DNA of 64,000 nucleotides from Stratiolaelaps scimitus (GCA_019614645.1 JABWDB010000009.1:10211501-10275500), one strand, 5' to 3'; shown: positions 24,001 through 39,350, counted from the stretch's first letter. Program-made: numbers and translations. The notes: generated from the letters alone by a model not told the origin.

Positions 24001-27000
24001 CAGGAAACAAAGGCAGCATCAGACAGGGCTAGAAGAAAACAACGTGAAGTGTGTTCTTATGCGTTGTTCATTAGTTAGCTAGATAGTGGGTGAGGTGTAA
24101 ATTTGAAATCGCTCGATGTCGAGCGGGAGAGTTTCAACGTGCACAGTTTATTCCCGAGTGAAATCGTTGTGGAGAGATGACGTGTAGTTGTCACCGATTC
24201 AATGCAAATGAGCCTTTTAGGAAACTCCAAAGTGACGCTTGAAGTTTCGCAAAGATTCTTCTGTAGCATCTGACACTAATCTCAAATAGGCAACTACCGA
24301 CTTCTGAGGTCGTTTTTACAGAGTCTCTTTATTGAAAGGTGCAACGCAATGATTTCGTGTTCCGGAGCGTAAACTCAAAAATACTTCTCTCAAAAAGCAG
24401 AACTCTCATGTTGACAGATGCATCTATCTGTTAGCATGAATTTTTAATATTGTGCGAAGCAGGACATGTGTAAACATATGTCATTAACTCAAACAATTAC
24501 CGTACGGATACAACAATTACCGTACGGATACACGAAGAACCTTATTTATTACTTTCAAATGAGAACAGTCAATGAGTTTCACGTAGTCCGACAATGTGTT
24601 TAAAATGTTGTAAGTTACATTTTACATTAATTATTATATAATGTACAATGTCAAGTCATGACACCCATGGAAAAAGACCCGCTTCAACTTCGTTGCGGCC
24701 AAAAAGGCTGCTGTTGGTTTCAACACTGGGGCCACCGGGACCTCTTTGTGCCTCAAGGGATAAGGAAAGCCAGGCCAAGAGGTCCACCCAATGTCTCTGT
24801 GTGCTAATAATCGACGAAATAGCTATAATGTACAAAACGTTGGAGGTGCTGCGTTTTTTTTTTCACTTCCGGATAATTTCTCTCGCTTCATCACATACGG
24901 TTTATTTTTCATATGTTCCTTTGTGATGTGTGTGCGCTTTCATGAGTTCGCCCATTCGTATGTCGTTTCAATGGCAATACCTATCCCGAGTTAGCAAGGG
25001 GCAGCTGGCCTCTGCCAGTTTATTATTAGCCGCGTTTCGGTTCGACTTCCTTCTTTCGTTCCTTGAGATCGTTTCCAGCAATTGGTCGTTAGCTAACACA
25101 CAGAAGGGAGTCAACTGACTCACGCACATGCTCGAGCGATGGCCCACCCGAGATGCGTCTACTAGTTCAACACCACCACCACAGTAGTGGGAGCGGCACA
25201 CGACATAGCGGTGGTGGCCGGTTTGGCTACCACTGCTGCCCCCTAGGTTTGACCTGCAGGGCAGCTTTTTTTTATGGATGAGTATCACCAGATACTCGCG
25301 GTCAAGTTTGAGACAGTGTGCTGCTAAGATTGATATAATAGAGGCACTAGTGCTGTTCCTGCGGAAAACCCGATTCGCGTGACCATCCACCGAAATTGAG
25401 ATGGGCCTTTGTCGTTTAGAGAGTTCACTGTGTTTATCATCGAGGCGATGTGTACACCGTGTGTAGCTGGTTTATATTGAACCGTACACATTATGCATTT
25501 AAGGCGAACTCGCTCCGTCGGATTGCCTCGACTTGAAATCAGGCTCACCCAATTAATGTCAACTACACATCCTAGTCGTAGGAGATTAGGCGTCCGACCG
25601 CTGTCAGTCAAATGGGTGTCGAACGGCAGACTCGTGGCAAACAAGGCAACATTGCCATTGAACGACTGTCACACTGAGTTGAGCAATTCAATCCATACGC
25701 CAGTAGTCGATCTATCGATCTCCATCCATTGCCGTAGCGTCTAGGTCACGCTGTCACTACTAATCCGATCATGCCTCGCCTTCGTCAAACAATGACGAGT
25801 GGAGAGATCCCATAAACATGAGGCGCTGTTTGCAGATCTGCCAGTTGAAGTATCGTGCCGTATACTGCACTATATCATATCGTCGACGACTGAGGCCAAT
25901 CAACCTACGCAGACGTGGTGATCGTTTACAGCCGCGCGCGATACAATGGACCGGGCAAGCGGAGCGACCGCATTTCGACGTCGAGCGAGCGAATTTCTTG
26001 TAGCGTGTCACGATGACATGATCACGTCGTTTGGTGTGATGAGGTTTTGTCTGCGTTACCCCTTGAAGCTGTGGGGTGTCGCCAGACACCACCGCACATA
26101 TCTCACGACGCATCGCTTCACGTCACCAGCAGAGTCATTCGCCAATAGAGAGTGGGAAAGAGAGAGAGAGAGAGAGATATGATCAGTCGTCTCCAAACCG
26201 GCCACCGGCTGTGCGAGACAGGCTGGCACTAATCTGGGCCTGTGCACTAATCACTTGTAGAAGCACGATTCAATTTCATTGAAACAAGTTGAGTTGAATA
26301 GAACTCTAATGCTCTAACGTCCAAGTGGTGGTCATTCGCGTTGTGTGTGATTGTACAAAGTCGCCTTCAATCATCGTTTATATTTTGCTGCGTGGCAAAT
26401 TAGTAACGTCGCGATGACTAATATAGAGAATATATATATATATATACAGAATGGGTAATGCTTGTCAAAAAATAACGATGGGTGCGACAGAATCAAAACA
26501 CGGCTGCACGCTACGATTTCTGTAGGCGCTATTGAAGCGCGCGAGCATCCGATAGTCTGTCTCTTGTATCTGCCTGGTAGACTGGCAGCAAATGAAACTT
26601 CTGAGCAATCGACCAAGATCGCGTGTGGTTTCTCGCAATGGCTAAAGAGTCATCCATGGCCCATGAACTAAGCATAAACTAAGCGTGTTAGCAATTGGAG
26701 ATGCCACTAGATTCGCGGCACTTCGCTCTGTTTGGCGCGGATACGTTCTTTAGGGAAACAAAAAGAGACCCAGGTCACCACGTTCGTTGTCTACAATGTT
26801 AGAACGATGTATGCAATCTATAATCACCCTCGTCGAGGTTATGATGGGTATTATTAGATACATGCTTTTGGTGACCGTACATCAGGAGAAGATCGCATAA
26901 TAGTAATTAGTTAATGCACACAAAAGACTATATCAAAAATAATATACGTTTAGAGAACCACTGGCGTAATACCACTGCAAATTACATGTGAACAATTAGT

Positions 27001-30000
27001 TCACCGTTTCCGTTAGGGATTAGCGCATGTGTGTATGTGTGCGAGTTTGTGTCATGTGATCGGTGATCGGTTCGAACTGAAATTTCGTTAACGGAAGCCA
27101 ATACCTCGGAAGGAGTCTCGAGGCACTTGCACCCATCTCATACCCATGCTGTGTGGTTAACCAAGACGCGATGTTATGATGTCCTCTATAGTTGACGTGT
27201 GTTTGTCGTCCTGCGAATCAATAAGAACTCAGAAACTCGATTCAAGGGCGCGTTGTACCGTCGAAACACTCCAGCGTCCATGAAGCACTCCAACCGATTA
27301 TCGACTATGTTTTAGAAGTAACGAAGCGAATAAGGTTGATATAATCAATCCGGACTTCGCAAGCGCCTGCTTCATATCCATCAAAGACGGCCTTTCTTCA
27401 TCATCATCGTCTGCTAAAAAAAATGATTCTACCAGCAAAAGGTACACCCCATTCTTTGCCGACAGGGAGGGGGAGGGAGCGAGCAGGAGGAGGCGGTGCG
27501 GTTGGGGAATACTTGGCAAATGTACAACGGTATTACCTTTATAGCAACACGTTTGCGACAGCTTTCAACACATTTATTTCCCTCTGCGATTATCTGATTT
27601 TACGATCTAGAGAAAAGTTTCGTTATGATGGATTATATACATATATATATCTATATATTTCTATAAGGTGAATGAGATTTTTCTGTAGTGCACTTATGCC
27701 GCTTCGACGGACCGCTGCTTCGCTAAGTGGGTTTAGCTGTTTGGCGAGACGTAATCGCTAAACTCACGGTGATATCGAATCGTTCCGAGGCAGCAGGAAG
27801 AGGTGTTATTTCGTTCCATCGGTTCAGAGAGTTAGGAGTTAGTTCTGATCTGAGTTTCGTTCGTACGAGTCGATGCCGCCCTAGTAACATTTCACATATA
27901 GCGTTTGCGAATGATTCAGAAAGCTCAATATCGACGACACCTTTGCGAGATATTTCAAAGCTTTGTTTTTGTTGTTGTTGTTAAATTTTTATTCAACTAT
28001 CGTTGTGCGTTCCACTCGCGTTTATTGAAATACTCGCGCAGCGAAATCCAACCTCATCAGCACACGCAAAGGCCGCTCCCACGTCGTGATCGGAGCTACA
28101 CAGTGTGATTCTTCTGGGGTAGTAGTTATAGTGGTCCTGAAAATCCGCAAATATCCGATCACGTAACGATAATTACTGGCAGTGTTCACCGTCTTGCATT
28201 TTGTTCAGCGTTTATGTACCTATTATACTGTTATTACTTTCATTCGACGCCGTGTTTGACGAGTCATACCCAAGATCAACGCGTGGGGCGGGGGTGATTT
28301 TACACAACTAACCATTGAATCCTTCCACTGTCGTGCGTTCCGCTTCGACGTTTCGGCCATTTGGCGAAGTGGGCTTTACGACTGCAATAATAATTACTAG
28401 CAGAAAGACTCGCGCCATCTCCGCTCGAGCCATGGCGATGAGATAGGATAGGGTATCCTTTTGCTAGATGGTGTACAGAGAGGCGGGTACCGCAACTACT
28501 GAGGTGCACACGAACCACATGTGGGCTCTTTCCGCAAAAGCCAACCGAGTGACGCTTGCCGATGGACTTACAGTTGGACATTGTGTCCAGTGCGTGCGGA
28601 ACGCGTCTGAGAGTCGTTAACTTGAGCGACAATCAATATAAGCTGGCCGGCGTCATAGTTCTGCTCATCTCTGGACTATGGCGCTTATGTAATCCTGAAT
28701 TTATGCTGATTATCGGTAGGCGTACGAGATCGCCATAGAAGCTCGACTTTTCACCTGAACATCTGATTCAAATTTTGACTCATGGTTAGGTCTCTGGTAA
28801 CTGCGACGAAACAGTCACTTGCACAGTTGAGCAGTTTAACTGAGTTGAGCAGTTTTCGCAGAGACAGACATTGCAGTAAGGTTGCATTGCCCTCCTCGTC
28901 CATCTCCATTTGATGCCTATATCGCTTTTCGTCGAACTGAATATCGAAGTCGTTTATGTGTATTACTTTGGGGTTGACAAATACGAATGCAATGTGCTAG
29001 CTAGAATGTAATGTATTCTTTTACGACACAACGTTATTTGCCGCTCGGGAGCGGGGGGGATAGGTAACCTGCGGCTAGCTTGCTCCGTTAGTGGATTGAT
29101 TGATTATCGCAACACGCCGAATTCGCACTGTTCAATCGATAGCCTGCAAGATGTGTAGCTGCGAAAGAGCATTTCTTTTCCAGAACGGGCATCTCATTTG
29201 TTTGCTTACTATGTATTTGTTTTGGTTCGTAAGAGATTGTCTCTCTAGTGGGCTCATAGGGCGCGCGTGTTTGCTACTGTTATTGCTATAGCGAGCTGCA
29301 TAATATGTCAGGCATTCCCGAGCATCTCTGAAAAGGTCATGCATTTGGCCATCTGGCGTTTGATTGAAGAAAACTTATATGATTTAGCAATATGCAGGTG
29401 CTAGCTGAATGAGCTACATTCGATTCGTTTAGTGGACATCGTCTTAATTGCTAGGGCAGATTCATGTCATTTTCACAAATGTATTCTACGCAGCTATAAC
29501 ATATGTTAAAGATTTCACGCTGAGCCAAGAGGCTTGCGAATAATTTTACTTCTTGCACATGCGTTCTGCTGAATTTGTGTATGGATTTGGACAATTGTGC
29601 AAATATTTTAGACTTCGTAGCGTGCTGAAATCTGCAAACGGTAACGATCATTATAGATATTGGGCCTTTTTAGACGTAGATGTGCTTGTCGGATAAGTCA
29701 GATAAGCCTCGGCCGAGTTTGCCAATGATTTGTCCTGGACGTGTCTGCGTGCATGTGACTCTGCGCCAACAAAGTGATTCAATACAAAACCGTGTCAAGG
29801 CAGAAGTCATTCATCTACGAGATGCCTACGTTAAACAGTCCGAGTATCTCCTTGCATTAAATAGATAGAGGAGGGAGGCGTATGCCAGTTGCTGCTCGAG
29901 CTGTCTCAAGAATGGTTAGTCGTTAGATTACGCCAAGCAATTGCACGTGCCACACTCGAAATGCAGCGTACAGAAATACGCCGCATCACAAGGCTTGAGC

Positions 30001-33000
30001 CAGCGACTCCTGCCTTAATAATAATAATAAAAAAATGAATGAAATGAAATCTTATAGGATAATTGCTAGCTCTCACAATATCGTTGCGAACACCCTGATG
30101 TGCTAACGTAGACATTGAGTAATTAGTAAAATTGATGTTGACGCCGATTTTCGATTTTTCCTATACGTCGTCCCTTCCCTCAAAGAACAGGACGAAGTTT
30201 ACGAAAAATAGATTGAACGAGGCTACCCGTCCGACCAATCAATCAATCAAGTCTGATTAATGGGACAGGAAACGTAAGCTGTCGGCTACGTGGACGATTG
30301 ATCCTTCCCAGATAAGAGAGCGATTTCGTTAAGTTAAAACGCTTCGATTGTATATTCAATTCGCAGTGTCAATGATAACCCGCGGCATGTCATGTTTTTG
30401 TAGCGTTACTGTACGTGCTAGCAGACAGACAGGCTGTCTCTTAATCTTTTAGCCTTTCTGCGAGCCGTGACATCTCAATGTAAGCGATACGTGTATCGAG
30501 AAGGCACTTACTCGTCGAAGCTCGCCTATTACAGAACATAACGTAATCACGGCTATAGACATCCTTAGACAGAGTCGATTTAAACAATTCACGGAATTAT
30601 GTATGCGTTTGCCATTCGCACTGGCTGTTATGCTCTCGTCAACTATTTACCGATCGATAAATTGACGCTCGATAACGAGTTTACTTAAATAGACCGAAAA
30701 TATGCACAATGTTTTATGTGGTGAACATGCGCGCGTATTTAAGTCAGTTTTATTTATATCAACCTAATATATTCATGAAGGTCCTATCATTAAAACGCTC
30801 TAGTTAATAAACGATTGCCTCTGGGGGGCAGACAAGCTAGTCATCTGTAAGGGCGGGAAAGGTGAAATTTGGTAAAGTGAAATAACTGCAATAGAAATAT
30901 ATCAGTATTGTAGCGTCGAGGTCCCGAGGCGTGACATGCGAGAACTTGTAATACTCGAGTGTGTTTAATAAACCAATAAAGCCTTTAACCATGTATGCAT
31001 TCAAACAAGCAGAGACGTTGATATCAGGCGGTCACCTTCAGGAGGCTGAGAGCACGTGCTGGCTGTGGGTAGGTGCTGGTGAAATTCGCTTCTAATTATC
31101 GAAAGAACTTGAGTAACCTATTTCGCGGTTTAAAATTGCCAGAAACTCACCCAAGGACGATTGAAATCTTGTGGAAGAAATGTCGCTCTGCAGCAGCTGG
31201 GACACGATTATTACATTGTATATCTATTTCGTTGCCTGGTCCAGACTATGAAAAAAAAACGAATTAAAAATGTTTCTAATTATCTGTTTGTTCACACTTT
31301 CAGAGAAGCGGTCGCTCGAGGAAATTACCCGCGCCTGTGTTGTTCTTGAAGAAGAGAATAATGAGGATCGTGAAGTCGTTGTCGCTCTTCAGGTAAGAGA
31401 GGAACATGAGAATATCATTTGACTCTTTGCTATTACCTAGGAACATTTGAAATGAATATATATTGCTCCTCTTTATTCTCTGAGTTATTCACGGTGGACT
31501 ACAAACGAATGCAACAGTCCCGCTGATTCCGGTGGATGTCGCTACGAGCTACCGCTCTGTCTCGTCTGTGGATCCGCTACTTAGCCATTATGCGTCATCG
31601 CACAATAAGGTTGGCAAGAAATCTGCTCTATGTTGTGCTCTACGATACGATGACGTGGTCGCTGAACGCCACCGATGTCCACTGAGCCAGCATCTCGTTG
31701 AGGTCGAAATTGCCCTACAGTTTTATCCCTTCATTCAGTCACGTGGAACAGAGGGTGGCCACGCCATTCGAGGCTGTAGAAATTGCTCCCGAGAAGACGA
31801 AATACAGAGCTTTCCGAACTGTGTGAACTTCTATAATGGTGTAGTTGCTGGACCCTTCTAAAGTACTTAAAGGTTTTCGGGCTGACTTTCAACCAACATT
31901 TAACGTCCACGATACTGCTTTTAGCATTGCTTCGTAAGACGGACCCCTAAATGTAAATGTGCAACGGTGGGGACCGAACCCGTGCATCTACGTCCGTCTC
32001 CTCAGATTGCAATGCGCATACGAATGCACCACGCCACCGAGCTCTAGTTCGAAGTAGTTAGCAATGCAAACTCAGATATTGACCTGTACTGGGCTGCTAG
32101 TCAAGTGGTGGCTCGGTGTCCGACGTCTCGGGGTTTCCGTTATTGATCTCCTCCATGGTTTAGCTTAAGTGTCTATTTTTCTTCTGTGTAATAGCGAATC
32201 TCCTCGAGTTTTCGATCGACGCTGATTTTCTAGTCGTCATCAAGTTCGCGACAGAGATCCCTTTACAATAATGGAACGTTGTATTTCAGTGTATGCGCCT
32301 CTCAGTACAGTTCAAGCCCTACTCCGAACTGGAGATGTTGCGTAACGACCGGAGTTGCATCGTCGTCATGGACTTCGCACACATACTGGAAACACGAATC
32401 TCCAGCCTTCTCTTCTATGGGCCCACCTGCATAAAGCGGGCTGCGGCCTCAACAGCCAAGAATTCGGCAGAATGCAACAGCAACGGCAATATAGCCTCGC
32501 CGTCGTCCTCAGGTAGCTACACTTGATTATGTTTACTGGCTTAGATGGCGAACTGTTCACCAAACGTTGTTGACCTGATGAGCTCTTAGTTAGACTGGCT
32601 TGTAGCTCCTACTACAGGGGTAAGTCGTTCCCCTTGAACGGACGTCAATGATCCTATCGAAATAACTAACCAAGTGATAGCTTACTAACCTTGCTGTATA
32701 TTTATTTATTGACGTCATTCTGAATGCCACACATTTCAGACTCAGTTAGTAAACCCATGGAACATGAGGGTGACGGTGATATGAAAGCGGCCAACGAGTC
32801 GATGAGGTGCGAGAGCGATAGGAATCAGTCGATACCCGAGCTTCCATTCACTGGCCACTCAATGCTCACTACGATTCTGCTGGGCAAGAAGTGCTGCTTG
32901 CCGGTGGGCAAGAACGAGCAGACCTTGACATATCGTGCGAAAATCTATGCGTTAGGCGGACGTCTCGCCAAACGCGTTCAGGATGCGGATCTCCTGGTGA

Positions 33001-36000
33001 CGCCTTGTGCGTGGGGTGACCAATACAAGCTAGCGCGCTCGTTCGAAATACCCGTTGTAGGGCCGGGCTTCCTCGAGGCGCTATGGGAACAGAGGAGCAG
33101 CCTCGAGTTTGAGCTGACCAATGATATTGTCGAGCAGTTCCGACTGCCCGTATTCTCGCGTCTCAAGATGTACCTGCTAGGATTCGAAGCAGCTGGTGAG
33201 GATCCTGAACAGCTGCGCCAGCGAGCGATGGCCAACGGTGCTGCGGTTGTGGGAAATGTATGTTTCGATTCTTGGTTTCTCTTTTTTCATAAGTGCAACA
33301 CTTCGCAGTGTTTTGATATAATGGTGGCGCTGAACTATAAGTACATGGAGCGTAGACAGAAGATGCAGAGAAAAATGCACAATAAAAATAACAATAATAA
33401 TGCTATGCGATGTGAACCTGTGGTTTCCGCCGTCCCATAACAGGTATCCGGTAGCGGTACGTATATTGTCGTGGTAAATCGCAAGGGCTGTTCAATGGAG
33501 GATCTCAAGAAGCTGCACAGCGAACTATCGGCCAAATCAGCGATTGTCTACGAGAACTGGTTCGTATTGCTTCGGTTGTCAGCTTTCGCTTGTGTCGAAA
33601 TATAGAATGTAGCTCACGTTTATTTCCGAAAGTGAACACTCACTGTTCGCATGAAGAACCCTAATCTTGAAATGCTCGTCCTGTTTCCTAATCGCTGATA
33701 CGCGCGTACTATAGATGATTATTAATTAGGAGTAATTTATGATATCCCCTTAATACGGTTTGTTACTGTAGCCAATGACTTAGTAAGAAGGTCGCGTTTT
33801 CGATAAAGAAGAAGAAACTAGTCACTACTAGTCAACACTGACATCCACTTGCACGGCTAACTCCGTATATTTGTTGAGCCGTGCGCGACATGAATATCTA
33901 GTTAATCCACATAAAAAAAATTAATAACGATGATTCTACTATAACAGCGTATGCACGTCATTCAGCAGAGCTTACCCAACTTCTGCAGATAAATCTCTTC
34001 TTCTTATGTTATATCATTGTATCTCAGGGCCAGTAACACAACATAAAAACACAATAAGGTCAAACATAACACGAACATAGCTACGTAGTAACGTCTCCAA
34101 TAGGAGGGATTAGTTGTTCGAATCCAGAAAAAAGAGCCATTAACCTTTTGGTGTGTAGGCGGCCCAAAATCGAGCAAACACAAAAACTAAAAAAGAGAAG
34201 GAAGTCTCCACACGCTCTGATATCGGCCAGCGAGAGTGAGTTGCTAAGTAAAAAAGATGTTGACGAATCAAGATTACGAATCAAGAGAGTCGCCTTTGTT
34301 GCTGTGGTCATAGCGGACGCCCTTTGTGCTGCTGCTGCTGCTATTATTTTCCTTCTGTCTCTGTCATCTCACTACGTAGTTTGTTTTGTGATGGTTAACA
34401 CTTGCGCCATAGTTTTGTGAGAAGTGGGTGAATTCGGTACCTCAGCAGCGTTGTCGAGTACTTACATTACTGGCGTATTTGTAGTTCGATTGACTTGTCA
34501 TCATTGTACAATAAATGACTTTACTTCCTACACAGCTAGAAGTTCCGCAATAATTTAGAGCACGTGTTCTAGTGAATGTTTATTCTTTGTCAATTCGACA
34601 CCTGACTTGAGTCATTTCTTGTCACCTGCTATGTCAACCTTGCGGCTTAATTGTGCTGATTTTTGCTTATGATGAAACGCTTCAAATGTGTTGTTATAAA
34701 TTCTATGCCTACATAAAATACACTGTTGTTCTGGTGTTATATCAAGTTTTCGGCATACCTGGCAAGGTAGGCGGCTATTGTTATAATGATGATTATTATG
34801 ATTATTATTATTATTGATTGCATATAAGACTTACTATAAATGAATGGGTAGTCTCTAAGTTAACGGTGCCATCGCACGGCATAAGTTTAATAATGTGTAT
34901 GTTTTGCTCAAAAATCGTGTCGTTTAATTGTCTATTCCTATGTTATTTATTGTGTCTTTAAATTATGCGGTAGTTCTCATTTGCACCCATTGGTGTTCAG
35001 CGGCAGGTATAACCTATAAAAAGTGAGTCACTAACTGGTGAGCAAGAAAAGCATACATATCATATAAACGCTATGGGTCTATTATATTGATACATACTTA
35101 TTTAAGCTCGCATTGACAAATATTAAAACTTCGTTTGGGAACATCGCAATCAAAGTATCACAATGGACGCTAGACAAATCACGCCTTCCAGATCAGCGAT
35201 GTGGACCAAGCTCGCTCATACTCGATGAGTGTTCCGCTTTACTGAAGGCCCATGTCCCGAATCTCTATGGATATACATTACGAGGCCGTGTAGCTGACGC
35301 CGGCCCGAGACGTTTTACATCGCTAATACGCGCATCCATGTAGGAACACATTTTTTTAATAAATACAATCCTGTGCATTGCGCGCTGTTGGCAAGAATTG
35401 TTGTACACAAGAATTGCTTTTTATGCAGACATAGTTGACGATGACAATTACAATAGGAATGGGTTTAACGAGTAGCTTTAAACAGTACAACCCTTATAAT
35501 CTGTCATAAGAACGCACACAAGCCCAAACCACTCTCAACATGAGAGGTGATATCTAGCGCAGTGGTCGTTGACGCGGAAGTGGTGGTCGACACAGAGCTA
35601 AATCCCTTCGCGCATAGTTATACATGATACATTTAGTCAACGCCAACTTACTGTTATGTGCACAATTTCGACTGCTTGATGTCTCCCGAGTCCTGATTGG
35701 CTAATGTGAGAGTCCCCTGTGAGCGTTCGGAAACATTTTTGCCATCAAAAAACTATTACCGTTGTTCATATCATGGAGAGGCTGCCTCTCAATCATGTCT
35801 CGATCGATCAGGATGTTCCTGAATTATGGCGTTCCTCTAAAATATCGAAGCTCGGTAAACGATTTATATGTAAAAACGACATTCCTCTAACCCACAACCC
35901 GTCTATAGGTTCTACGATTCCATTGCTCAAGGCTATGCTCTTTGCGAAAAACATGAAGACTACGACGCTCGAAGGGTCGTAGCCGCGGTTGCGGGAGGAT

Positions 36001-37873
36001 CCGGAGGCTCGGCAGGCAAGTTGAGCCCGCCCGGAAGACGAAAACGTGGAGCCGAAAGCCCGGGAGTCCCACCCAGGTTTGTACAAGTGATACCAGCGAT
36101 CGTTGACGGTGCACAGGAATAGAAATACATTCAGCTTCGTTACAGCAGCCTTTTTGCTTGAATGTCACGAGTCGCCTGTGTCAAAATACAGTTTATAAAA
36201 TCAAATTGATACCGTTGGGAAACCGAGATGATATTGGTTCAATCCTTTTTTGTACAGGTTAGTGCTAGCACGCGAAAATCCACCGATAATATACATTGAA
36301 CACTGGTATGCCTCTATTTATATATTGTACATGTATGATATGTCTTTTATGATAATACAGTTAATGATAGCAATATTTCTGTATTGTTTCTCACAGAACA
36401 AAAAAGTCTATGGAGTCGTTATTGTTGTCGCCTCGGGTCGATGAACTGTCCCGCCTGGACTCATCTTCGCAGATAGGTGCCGCATCGCCCATTCGCACAA
36501 ACGAGATCACAGATCGACGACACCGCGTACTCGTCGAGCTCTACGATACAGAGTCGAACTATTTGAAAATACTGAAGTTCATCATGGAGATGGCAACTGA
36601 ACATCTGGGACATCTGGATTTTGACAAGAAACACCAAAAGGCCTCACATCAACTTGAAAGGTCGGCATCCGACCGAAGTTCAGACAGATCCGGCTCCGAC
36701 AGGGGATCAGAGCGAGGGTTGGAGAGAGATCGCGACGAGATTATCACGCGCTTCGAACGACAGGAGATCTTTAAGGAGATACCCAACATTATTGGCTTGC
36801 ATACGACGCTCCACAAGCGAATGAAGGCCGCAGTGGAGGCGTTGGACTTCCGCAATATCGCGCCGATATTTCACGGCGAAGATGCATGCGGTCTGATACC
36901 AGAGGTGAAACGCCTCGGATGTAAAGATCCCGCACCCGTCCAGGGGAGCGTGAACAATATCGTCGCCACGTACAAGACATTTCTCAACGGCCTGGAGACT
37001 ATCAAAGATCGGGTGCAGACCCTGCTCGCTGACAATCCACGGTTCGCTGAGTTCGTGCGCCGAGTCGAGGAACGACCCGAGTGTAACAGGGAGAAATTTC
37101 TTCATCTGCTAATTCGGCCGGTACAGCGGTGGCCGTCAATACTCAATCTGCTCAAGCGGTATAGTGATGAAAGTGAACGCATGGCCAAACGACTCGAGGA
37201 CAGTATCAAGGGATCGTCGATGCACGAGCAGAAGATGCGCTCGGAAGCGACAAAGGTGCGTCTTGGTGGACAAGATGCCCTACGGGTTTATCACTTTATC
37301 GAGGACTCGCTACGTCAGATGAACGACTCAAAAAGCCAGACGCTGATGCTCTGCGAGGCCTTGAGGATACAGAATACAATTGAGGATATTCCGGTACGTG
37401 GACCAGTGTATTAATGCTATTAATATATTTTAGTGCACTGAACGCTGCTATCAACGGATATCAGTACATCTTTATTATTATAGTTGATAGTATGATCTCG
37501 TGTACGTGCAAGCTGTCACCGAGCAACGATTTTAAAGTCCACTAAAGTCCACTAGTCCACGCTTTCCTTAACGCACGTATGGCTCCTTGTCGACATCTAC
37601 TATGTTCTTATAGGCAATGTACTGGTCAGAGCGGTACACGCTTAATCATCACTGCGATGCGACCTTGATGGCAACGTCAGAGGCACTTAGCCATACAACT
37701 GGACAAAAGTCTCTGAAGAACGTTGAAGTTACATGTTTCCTCTTCTCACATGGCCTTGAGGTAAGTGGTGTCACTGACGCTCTCATGGGTGGTTTTTGGC
37801 CATTTAGCGTTTTGCCACCGAGATCTTTATTAAGATGCCGGTGGAAATTATCGAATAGCAATTCTCTCTCTCC

Positions 37874-37910
<37 letters not shown>

Positions 37911-39313
37911 AATAGCGATTTGCCTAACCGAATGTTCATCGTCCATTTATTGAAGCCCGTTGTAATTGTATTAAACTTCGTACATATTCTTGTCGATATC
38001 AATTCGTTTGTTGCTGTCTCGACTGACCTAAAACTCGGTGGAACAATCCTTGTTTTGTCATGCCTGCTTTTCTTGCTCTCCCTCTCTCCCTCGAGTGTAG
38101 ATTGCTCGGAAAAAGCTGAATAGCAAACACCACAAGCCGTATAAGCACGTCGCCTTCATTCGCTTCGAGAATATCAACACGCTCCTGGTTAACGATGACC
38201 CCGACCCGTTGCTCAGGCGACTACTCGAAATCGTGTTTCGTAACGAGCACAAGGAGATTGCCACCTCGTCAAAGTAAGACTTTTTTTCTGTATAGATAGA
38301 CACGTGAGTCGCAGCTGACTTGAGTCGTCCGCTCGACGGGCGGGGGTACCTGTCGACATGAGGTAAAGACGTCTATTCGTGTGCTCTACATCATGTTATG
38401 TCTCGGTATCTCGGCAAGGACCAGCTAGAATCATATGTTTTCTTTGAATTCGTGGTTCGTTGCCAATTTGTTGTTTGACGCTAAATGGCTGAAACGATTT
38501 TTGTTCCCCTGCAGAGAGGCAAGATCTGAAGTTGAAATTGAAAGCAGCGAAACCGAGACGGTGGAAGCTAGCGCTGGACAGAAAGTGGACTTCTCTGAGG
38601 AGCGTGTCCTTCTCGACCTTAAGGACGCCCAGGCCAAGGAAGCTCTCATGCAAAAAATGGATAGTGCATATGAGGTAGGGCGTCAGACAAAAAAGGCCGA
38701 TACGACAAGCTTACATAGAACCTTTTTGCTGTCGCAGTCTCGCCAGCTAGCAACCGCTGAGACCGTTCTCGTACTTACACCACTGAAGCTTTTGCCTGAT
38801 ACGTTATACGTCATCTGACTTATCGCTCGTTGTCTTTTATTTTGCTTTTCATTAGCGTTCACTCATTATTAGATAATTCTATTCCGTGGACATGGTGCAC
38901 AAAGCCATATGAATAGGGTTCATACTATCGTATAACACTGACTACACTCGGGCAACAAATTGATCGCGTATATGTGGCCGTTAACAAGCAATGCTATATC
39001 GGCTCGTTCACGACTTCAACCTTTACAGAGTTTTCTTTCCTGTTTTACAGAGTCCATTGAGCGTTGACCGAATCATTATGACATCGGCGTCGGCCGATCG
39101 GAAGGAGGGGCTTCGTTCGGATTCGCTTCTGTTGACCCTTTCACATGCTCATCATGGCAATACTCCGGTGACGCAACTTGCAAGGTGAGTTGAATTCGCT
39201 CCACCGTTGTGTGATGGCCGGCCGTTCTGGTGAATAGGTAGACCAAGGTTGGCCTACCTTCAACCTGTAATATATAGTGTCCCGTTCTGTGAACATTTAT
39301 GTCACGACAGGAG

Positions 39314-39350
<37 letters not shown>

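Noticed and set aside
24968..25644. Overlapping minus-strand frames of 140 and 106 codons in ECT2 intron 1
   Set aside because: Non-ATG or unsupported starts, no family similarity and no splice context.
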